Origin: Niallia taxi
Lineage (GTDB): Bacteria; Bacillota; Bacilli; Bacillales; Cytobacillaceae
Length of the DNA stretch: 64,000 nucleotides
Reading direction: 5' to 3'
Assembly (NCBI RefSeq): GCF_032818155.1
Contig: NZ_CP102589.1
Coordinates: 1,040,001 to 1,104,000 of the forward strand
Shown: piece after piece, positions 55,435-61,102 of the stretch
Layout: each line of letters starts with the position of its first letter
Numbering within the stretch: position 1 is the first letter of the stretch
The notes under the pieces: model-generated
What the model saw: only the letters and a program-made list of their open reading frames with translations
What the model was told of the DNA's origin: nothing
Database searches by the model: none
Position numbers and translations under genes: made by a program

Positions 55435-55887
55435 ATGAAGGAAATTCTGCGCGAAGTAGGCATGATTGCTAGAGCACTTGACTCTATCAGCAATATCGAA
55501 TTTAAAGAATATGATTTAACAAAGGGACAATATTTGTACCTTGTCAGAATATATGAGAATCCAGGAATCATTCAAGAAAAGCTCGCAGAAATGATTAAGG
55601 TCGACCGGACGACTGCAGCTAGAGCAATTAAAAAGCTTGAAATCAATGGTTTTATCGAAAAAAGGCAGGATGAAACAAATAAAAAAATCAAGAAGCTGTT
55701 TCCGACTGAAAAGGGAGAAAATGTTTATCCTTTATTAAAAAGGGAGAGCGACTACTCAGACAAATCTGCACTCGCCGGACTTACCGAACAGGAAACAGAG
55801 CTTCTTTATGATTTATTGAAAAAGGTTAGGGAGAATATTGAGGTGGATTGGGAGTATGTGAAAAAAGGGAAAAAACGAGAGTATTAA
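55435..55887 (+). CDS. MarR-family transcriptional regulator
   Basis: 150 residues. Winged helix domain about residues 28–100: GQYLYLVRIYENPGIIQEKLAEMIKVDRTTAARAIKKLEINGFIEKRQDETNKKIKKLFPTEKG, with the usual D-R-x-[KN] wing region partly altered. C-terminal dimerisation helices with a basic tail. GGAGG upstream. A 24-bp palindrome just before the gene suggests autorepression. No efflux gene follows; the divergent GNAT gene is the obvious target candidate. Confidence 0.9.
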   Translation: MKEILREVGMIARALDSISNIEFKEYDLTKGQYLYLVRIYENPGIIQEKLAEMIKVDRTTAARAIKKLEINGFIEKRQDETNKKIKKLFPTEKGENVYPLLKRESDYSDKSALAGLTEQETELLYDLLKKVRENIEVDWEYVKKGKKREY

Positions 55888-56026
55888 CTAAACTTATATG
55901 ATCAATGCCATCTTTGTGATTCCTTTTTTTACCGTAATTTTGCCATTCTTTCCATTGATGAATTTTATATGAAATATAAAAAAACCATCCCAAAATTAAG
56001 AGAATGCGTCAAAGATGAAAGCAAAT

Positions 56027-56068
56027 AAAAAAGAATTAACGATTATATAAATAAGTTAATTCTTTTTT
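56027..56068. terminator. Bidirectional terminator downstream of the MarR gene
   Basis: AAAAAAGAATTAAC / GTTAATTCTTTTTT, 14-bp perfect stem, between convergent genes. The rest of 55888–56026 has no gene. Confidence 0.85.
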
Positions 56069-56080
56069 ATTAACTATTCG

Positions 56081-56395
56081 TCATCGTTTTCTTGACTGAG
56101 GACCTGGCAGTCTTCCTACAGTCTGATTGCTGCTGTTTGTGTCTTTCATAAGTCTTTCTAAATTTCTGATTGCTTCATCAAATTCTGATCTTGTTATTTG
56201 TTTCGTTGCCAATAAGGAGCATAGCATGGCATAAGCAATCGGATTTGTATTAACTTCGACGTTAACATAAACGTCTACATCGGAGTTTCCGCTTTCCCCA
56301 ATCTGTGCGGCGTTTGCATCAAGCTCTGTGTTACCGTTATTGCGAAACTCATAATTCGTGTTTTCTCTACCTCTTGGCTGGCGGTTCGGATACAT
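56081..56395 (-). CDS. Hypothetical protein with Asn-rich N-terminus and a helical C-terminal half
   Basis: 104 residues. N-terminal 35 residues are Asn/Arg/Glu-rich (RENTNYEFRNNGNTELDANAAQ); then a beta-like stretch SGNSDVDVYVNVEVNTN; then helices AYAMLCSLLATKQITRSEFDEAIRNLERLMK and a Ser/Arg/Pro tail. No signal peptide. The family is not known to me; spore-coat association is a guess from composition. It shares a motif with the next gene upstream (63-bp gap, same strand), so the two are probably one operon. GGAGGGG precedes the ATG. Confidence 0.7.
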   Translation of the reverse strand: MYPNRQPRGRENTNYEFRNNGNTELDANAAQIGESGNSDVDVYVNVEVNTNPIAYAMLCSLLATKQITRSEFDEAIRNLERLMKDTNSSNQTVGRLPGPQSRKR

Positions 56396-56458
56396 GAATT
56401 TCCCCTCCTTTACTGCGAAAGAACGAGAATGGGCTTATCCATTCTCGTCTCACAATGA

Positions 56459-56803
56459 TTAATCCTCGTCTTGATCTTGATTGTTATCTTGATCGTTATC
56501 CTGATCTTGATCAGAATCAGCATTCGCTTTTGAGCGAGAGCGAACTCGAGCCTTAGAATCAGATGTAACATCAATACAAAGATCAATTTTTGCATTTCCT
56601 GAACCGTCTACTTTTGCAACGTTCGTGTTCTTGTCGATGTTTTTTAAATCATTGTCATTGTCAACATCTGTGTTTGATTTTAGACGATTGTCACTTTCAA
56701 AATCGACATTTGCTTTAGAACGGCTGTCGCTGTCGCCAGAGCGAGATTTAGAAGTGTTACGCTGATCGTTGTCCCCATCACCTGGATGCCATACTTTACT
56801 CAT
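56459..56803 (-). CDS. Asp/Asn/Ser/Lys-rich low-complexity protein
   Basis: 114 residues, extremely hydrophilic. Ends in a DQD/DND repeat tail. Contains imperfect repeats SRSKANVDF and SRSKANADS and a beta-like segment GSGNAKIDLCIDV that resembles one in the neighbouring 104-residue protein. AAAGGAGGA precedes the ATG strongly. No known domain; a spore coat or matrix-type, calcium-binding acidic protein is possible but unproven. The DNA of the repetitive tail is GATCAAGATCAG-type. Confidence 0.65.
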   Translation of the reverse strand: MSKVWHPGDGDNDQRNTSKSRSGDSDSRSKANVDFESDNRLKSNTDVDNDNDLKNIDKNTNVAKVDGSGNAKIDLCIDVTSDSKARVRSRSKANADSDQDQDNDQDNNQDQDED

Positions 56804-56903
56804 TAGAAATCCTCCTTTCGTTATTCAATTACTATCTTATTCAAGAATAGAAAATTGACATGGTTGACTGTAGTAGGACAAGTATGGATTTTAGAAAAAA
56901 TAA

Positions 56904-56930
56904 AAAAACACCTCCAATAAAGGAAGGTGT
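56904..56930 (-). terminator. Terminator of the XRE-cupin gene (minus strand)
   Basis: On the minus strand ACACCTTCC / GGAGGTGT (one bulge) followed by seven T residues, just after the stop codon. Confidence 0.82.
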
Positions 56931-56934
56931 CTTG

Positions 56935-57489
56935 TTACTCAGGATAATAAATAGTCATGCTAAGCCTTGTAAGCCTTTCGCCGGGATTATGGTACGTATG
57001 CGGTTTGTCTGCTTTAAATTTTATCGAATCCCCAGCGTTTACTGCATAGTTTATGTCATTAACCTGCAAACAAAGCTCTCCGTCAAAAACAGTGATAAAC
57101 TCAACTGTACCTTCCTGATGTGCTTCTGCACTTAAGAATCCGCCTTTTTCCATTTCTACTGTATAAATCTCAAAGCGCTTATCCTCTTCAAAAGGAAAAT
57201 AAGGATAAACATTATATTTTCCGTTGTCCTCTGCTAAGGCTTTGATTTCGTTTCTTTTAACGATTTTCGCCTCTGGCTGCTGGTGTTGAATGAGTGAAGT
57301 GAAGGAGATTTTTAAGCCATTCGCTATTTTCCAAATCGTATTGAGAGTAGGACTCGAATCGCCTCTTTCTATTTGGCCAATCATCGTTTTGCTTACTCCA
57401 GTCAATTCTGCTGTTTTTTCTAAGCTTAACTTTTTCTTATCCCTTATCATTTTTAAGTTTTTTGCTAAGATAAGCTGAATTTCTTCCAT
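56935..57489 (-). CDS. XRE-family regulator with C-terminal cupin domain
   Basis: 184 residues from the ATG at 57489 (AGGAG 8 bp upstream; the longer frame to 57507 has no site). Helix-turn-helix at about 10–65 (NLKMIRDKKKLSLEKTAELTGVSKTMIGQIERGDSSPTLNTIWKIANGL) and a cupin at about 105–180 (EAHQEGTVEFITVFDGELCLQV, AGDSIKFKADKPHTYHN). Such proteins usually control small-molecule uptake, efflux or degradation. Divergent from a LysE-type exporter, with inverted repeats in between, so it most likely regulates that exporter in response to its substrate. Confidence 0.9.
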   Translation of the reverse strand: MEEIQLILAKNLKMIRDKKKLSLEKTAELTGVSKTMIGQIERGDSSPTLNTIWKIANGLKISFTSLIQHQQPEAKIVKRNEIKALAEDNGKYNVYPYFPFEEDKRFEIYTVEMEKGGFLSAEAHQEGTVEFITVFDGELCLQVNDINYAVNAGDSIKFKADKPHTYHNPGERLTRLSMTIYYPE

Positions 57490-57510
57490 AAAAAACACTC
57501 CTATCATATA

Positions 57511-57569
57511 TACAATATAGCGACCATATTGTACAATAAGTTGTAAATCGTTATATTGTCCGTTATGGA
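57511..57569. promoter_or_regulatory. Operator-like dyads between the XRE-cupin and LysE genes
   Basis: TACAATAT-N7-ATATTGTA (57511–57533) is a perfect dyad; TACAATA recurs and pairs with TATTGT at about 57553–57559; TGTCC-GTTAT-GGACA follows. The spacing covers both divergent promoters. Confidence 0.65.
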
Positions 57570-57602
57570 CATTATAGCATACATATGAAGGAGGAGAGCA
57601 GT

Positions 57603-58184
57603 ATGCCGTTGTTATCGTTTTTGCTGTATGTGACTGTAACCAGTTTTACACCAGGTCCTAATAATATTATGGCAATGGCCTTTGCTAATAAATACGGGCT
57701 GAGAAAAACAGTTGGATTTTGCATTGGTGTTAGTGCTGGCTTTTTTATTATTATGCTTTTATGCAGCTACTTTAACTTAATTCTAAATAGCTTTATGCCC
57801 AAGATTGAGTTTGGAATGACAATCCTTGGTGCAGTTTATATGTTATATCTTGCCTATAAAATCGCCTTTAGCAAGGATGGGGGACAAGAGAAAGAAGAGG
57901 ATAAGAATAATAGCTTTTTGGCAGGGATGCTTTTGCAATTTATTAATCCAAAGGGGATTTTGTACGGAATAACGGTTATTGCCACGTTTATTCTGCCATA
58001 CCATGATTCACAGCTTAGTCTGTTATTATTTGCGATTTTTCTAGCTTTTATTGGGTTTTTGAGCACATTCAGCTGGAGTTTGTTTGGCAGTATTTTTCAG
58101 AAGTTTTTGTCCAAATATAAAAGCCAGTTTAATATTGTAATGGCATTGCTGCTCGTTTATAGTGCTATTTCCATCCTTATTTAA
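57603..58184 (+). CDS. LysE-family amino-acid/metabolite exporter
   Basis: 193 residues, about six membrane helices. LysE/RhtB pattern at the N-terminus (SFTPGPNNIMAMAFANKYGLRKTVGFCIGVSAGF) and the mid-protein block FLAGMLLQFINPKGILYG. Exports amino acids or related compounds; substrate unknown. ATG 57603 follows AAGGAGGAG by 7 bp. Divergent from the XRE-cupin regulator. Confidence 0.9.
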   Translation: MPLLSFLLYVTVTSFTPGPNNIMAMAFANKYGLRKTVGFCIGVSAGFFIIMLLCSYFNLILNSFMPKIEFGMTILGAVYMLYLAYKIAFSKDGGQEKEEDKNNSFLAGMLLQFINPKGILYGITVIATFILPYHDSQLSLLLFAIFLAFIGFLSTFSWSLFGSIFQKFLSKYKSQFNIVMALLLVYSAISILI

Positions 58185-58196
58185 AGTAAAAGTGGG

Positions 58197-58484
58197 TGGG
58201 ACATAACAAACACGAAAAATATTTTAGCTAACCTTGAGACAATGAAGCATGAAATTATAAAATAGAGTATGGCTTTAAAAATTAGTTTGTTTCATTGCGC
58301 GCTCGTCCTCGTGCTTTCCGCAAGTGAAGATGAGCCTCCTCATCTTCACTTGCGGGGTCTCAACTTTTCCTTTATTTCTAGCAGGAGTCAAGTGGTCTCC
58401 GCTCCATTGTTTTTAACAAAGAAACCAAGCTATTAATCAATTAAATAGTTCATTTTTCAATTAGACTTACATACTTATGTCCCA
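58197..58484. repeat. Interspersed repeat-like element with terminal inverted repeats and a long hairpin
   Basis: Bounded by TGGGACATAA (58197–58206) and TTATGTCCCA (58475–58484), exact inverted ends 288 bp apart overall. Inside is a perfect 17-bp hairpin CCGCAAGTGAAGATGAG / CTCATCTTCACTTGCGG (58318–58355, loop CCTC) followed by GGTCTC and, further on, GCAGGAGTC and GTCTCCGCTCC. This layout resembles a non-coding element scattered through many Bacillaceae genomes. No ORF inside. Confidence 0.7.
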
Positions 58485-58496
58485 GCCTCTAATCAT

Positions 58497-59474
58497 TCAG
58501 TCATCTGCCACTTTAATGATAACTTTGCCTTGTGCATGGCCTTCTTGCAAATAGCGATATGCTTCTGCTGCTTCACTTATAAGAAATTCCTTATCAATAA
58601 GAGGCTTGAGCTTATTCTGTTCAATAAGGTTCTTTAGGAAATGCAAATCAGACTGATTTGCTCTTTGCAGCATATTGCCAAATTTTTTACCGCTTGATAA
58701 AGACAGGAAAGGACCAAGCAGCATAGCATCACGCATTTGCTTTCCTTTTCCGCCAACCATAACATAACGTCCTTTTTCCGTTAATAACTGTTTATAGGCA
58801 TGAATGGTTTGATAACCATTCACTGCCAGTATCAGATCATATTTTTGGGAGTTTTTTGTGATATCTTCTTCTACGTAGTCAATCGCATAATCAGCACCTA
58901 ATGATTTTATTTTTTCAAGGTTTCTTGTACTGCACACACCAGTTACCTCTGCACCTAGTGCTTTGGCGATTTGAATCGCAAAGGTGCCTACACCGCCAGA
59001 TGCTCCGTATATCAATACCTTTTGTCCAGGCAGTACTTTTCCATTATTTCGCAATGCCTGTAATGCAGTCGTGCCTGCCATTGGAACAGCTGCTGCTTCT
59101 GCAAAGGATAGTTTTTCCGGCTTTATGGCTAGAGCTTTTTCAGGTACAGCAGCATACTCAGCAAAACCACCCCAGCTACTTTGAGAAAGATCCCCAAACA
59201 CCTCATCACCTGGTTTAAATTGGGTAACCCCGTTTCCGACGGCCTCCACAACACCTGCAATATCGCCACCTGGTATCTGATATTTTGGCTTAAACAATCC
59301 AAAGGCAAAGCGTGCTAGGAATGGTTTGCCACTAAGTAAGACAAGATTTCCATAGTTAAGGGATGCAGCATAAATTTTCACTAGCACTTGCCCTTCCTTA
59401 GGCAATGGCCTACTTATTTCGGAAAATGTCAGTGTTTCCGGTGTGCCGTATTTGTTAGAAACAATTGCCTTCAT
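58497..59474 (-). CDS. NAD(P)-dependent MDR oxidoreductase (quinone reductase-like)
   Basis: 325 residues, medium-chain dehydrogenase/reductase without the structural and catalytic zinc ligands (quinone oxidoreductase branch). GroES-like domain 1–120 (GQVLVKIYAASLNYGN, PGGDIAGVVEAVGNGVTQFKPGDEVFGDL), Rossmann domain with GASGGVGTFAIQIAKALGAEVTGVCS. Substrate unknown. GGAGGGG upstream of ATG. Its stop lies 12 bp from the repeat element, which may supply its terminator. Confidence 0.9.
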   Translation of the reverse strand: MKAIVSNKYGTPETLTFSEISRPLPKEGQVLVKIYAASLNYGNLVLLSGKPFLARFAFGLFKPKYQIPGGDIAGVVEAVGNGVTQFKPGDEVFGDLSQSSWGGFAEYAAVPEKALAIKPEKLSFAEAAAVPMAGTTALQALRNNGKVLPGQKVLIYGASGGVGTFAIQIAKALGAEVTGVCSTRNLEKIKSLGADYAIDYVEEDITKNSQKYDLILAVNGYQTIHAYKQLLTEKGRYVMVGGKGKQMRDAMLLGPFLSLSSGKKFGNMLQRANQSDLHFLKNLIEQNKLKPLIDKEFLISEAAEAYRYLQEGHAQGKVIIKVADD

Positions 59475-59544
59475 CCTTTCCCCTCCTTATAAAAGATAAT
59501 AATGTCAATTAAGGATATGTATAAGAAAGAATTGTAAGACATAA

Positions 59545-59582
59545 AAACACTGCATCCAGTCAACAGGATGCAGTATTTTATA
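59545..59582. terminator. Terminator downstream of the MOSC gene (usable in both directions)
   Basis: ACTGCATCC / GGATGCAGT perfect 9-bp stem; on the minus strand followed by GTTTTTATG. Confidence 0.82.
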
Positions 59583-59593
59583 AAAATATAGCC

Positions 59594-60322
59594 TCAATCA
59601 AACAGATGAACCTCATCTCCTGAATGAATTTTTCCTGTTTTAATAACAGAGGCATAAACGCCAAAATTATTTTGTCTTTGTTTAAAAACAGTTTTTAATA
59701 AAGAAGGAGACCGTTCTGCATTGTCAGGGTCAACTGTAACAATCATGCATCTTTCACAATGCCTGTTCAACTGCAATTCTACCTCTGTTCCAATTTTTAT
59801 ACGCTTGCCAAACCAGCTTTCTTCTATAAAAGGAGTCTTGTCCTTTAAAGAAAGGATAAGGTTTGGACGGAAGCGACGATGGTCAACAGCGGCCTCGCCC
59901 CAAAGCTCTTTAAGCTTTTCAAGTGATGCGTCTGTCACGAGCTGGATATGCTCTTCTTCAATTGCTCCCAAAGGAACATTTTCTGGTGTATAGGATAGCA
60001 GGGAGATTTTTCTTTTCGATTTTTCCTCTAATTCCAAGGCTAAAGCTGCATCTCCCCAATTCATTACTTTTCCTTCAGGTGTTGTAATTTCAACGCTAGG
60101 ATATTCAGACATTGCTTCTTCTCCTGCGAACCTTGCCGAATAACGAACCATCTCTGGGAATTGAGTGATCGTCAAATATTTACCTTTTCTTGTGTCATCT
60201 GCAAAAGCATGGCTTCTGTCACCATACAGACCATATTCCATAACATTTGTTTCTGCTACGCTTTCTCCGCGAAAAGATTTTACTGGGTGACGAACAATTT
60301 CTTCAATATGACCTATTAGCAT
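59594..60322 (-). CDS. MOSC domain-containing protein
   Basis: 242 residues from the ATG at 60322 (GGAGG 9 bp upstream). MOSC_N beta-barrel (HIEEIVRHPVKSFRGESV, YGLYGDRSHAF) followed by the MOSC domain with RRFRPNLILSL, the conserved Cys in NRHCERCMIVTVDPDNAERS and KTVFKQRQNNFGVYASV. MOSC proteins carry molybdenum cofactor or a sulfur group; mARC-like reduction of N-hydroxylated compounds is one possibility. No molybdenum-cofactor genes are in the window. Downstream of, and perhaps co-transcribed with, the acetyltransferase. Confidence 0.9.
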   Translation of the reverse strand: MLIGHIEEIVRHPVKSFRGESVAETNVMEYGLYGDRSHAFADDTRKGKYLTITQFPEMVRYSARFAGEEAMSEYPSVEITTPEGKVMNWGDAALALELEEKSKRKISLLSYTPENVPLGAIEEEHIQLVTDASLEKLKELWGEAAVDHRRFRPNLILSLKDKTPFIEESWFGKRIKIGTEVELQLNRHCERCMIVTVDPDNAERSPSLLKTVFKQRQNNFGVYASVIKTGKIHSGDEVHLFD

Positions 60323-60369
60323 GAACGAAAACCTCCATTTTATAGTATCTTGAAGCACTGTCTAGCTCA

Positions 60370-60882
60370 TTATTCTCCGAGTGGATTTGCTGGTCCTGGC
60401 AGGTGTAATTGATAAAATGCTAAATCTAACCATCTACCGAATTTATAGCCGGCTTTTTCAATAGTACCAGAATGGACAAAGCCAAATTTCTTATGTAGGG
60501 CAATGCTTTTCTCATTAGAAGCATCTATACCCCCAATCAGTGTAGCATACTCTCTTTCTGAAGCAATGGCGATAAGCTCCTTCAATAGTATTGCCGCAAT
60601 ACCCTTTCTGCGGTAATTACCGTCGACATAGATAGAATGTTCAATAGAATATTTATAGGCGGGCCAAGCACGGAAGGGGCCGAAAGTAGCAAAACCGACT
60701 GCTTTATTATCTAGTTCATAGACGATTACCGGGTATCCGTCCTTTAGCTTCTGTTCGTACCATAGCTTTCTGTTCTCTAATGTATCTGGCTTATATGTAT
60801 ATACAGCGGTAGTGTTAAGAATTGCATCATTATAAATAGACAGGATATGGGCGAGATCCCTTTCCTCCATAGGTCTTATCAC
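60370..60882 (-). CDS. GNAT N-acetyltransferase, phosphinothricin acetyltransferase-like
   Basis: 170 residues. The family start IRPMEERDLAHILSIYNDAILNTTAVYTYKP, the mid-block FATFGPFRAWPAYKYSIEHSIYVDGNYRRKGIAAILLKELI (acetyl-CoA loop RRKGIA) and GFVHSGTIEKAGYKFGRWLDLAFYQLHL all match the PAT/YwnH-like group, which acetylates phosphinothricin, methionine sulfoximine or related amino compounds. GTG start at 60882 with GGAGG 10 bp upstream. Native substrate unknown. Confidence 0.9.
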   Translation of the reverse strand: MIRPMEERDLAHILSIYNDAILNTTAVYTYKPDTLENRKLWYEQKLKDGYPVIVYELDNKAVGFATFGPFRAWPAYKYSIEHSIYVDGNYRRKGIAAILLKELIAIASEREYATLIGGIDASNEKSIALHKKFGFVHSGTIEKAGYKFGRWLDLAFYQLHLPGPANPLGE

Positions 60883-61102
60883 TGTTTTTTGTCCTCCTTC
60901 AATTTGCTAGATATTATTCTTTTTCATCTACTATAACAAATATTTTAAATCCTTAAAAATTTATATTTACTGAATGATGGTCAATTAAGTATGATGAGTA
61001 TATAGAACTAGTGACGAAAGAACTAACCTTGTTGTTAGAGCCCTTCTTTTGGGACTGTGGTCTATGAAGATAGGTAACTCATAAACAACTGGGGGAAAAT
61101 AT
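60883..61102 (+). other. Leader/intergenic region before the giant repeat protein
   Basis: 220 bp without a gene. It has short dyads CTAAC / GTTAG (about 61023–61038) and TAGAGCCC / GGGA…TCTA, so a structured leader is possible, but it matches no riboswitch consensus known to me. GGGGGA at 61091–61096 serves the next start. Confidence 0.4.

Noticed and set aside
60960..61095. c-di-GMP or other riboswitch upstream of the giant adhesin
   Set aside because: A GACGAAAG stretch and small dyads are present, but the conserved core blocks of the classes I know are not.
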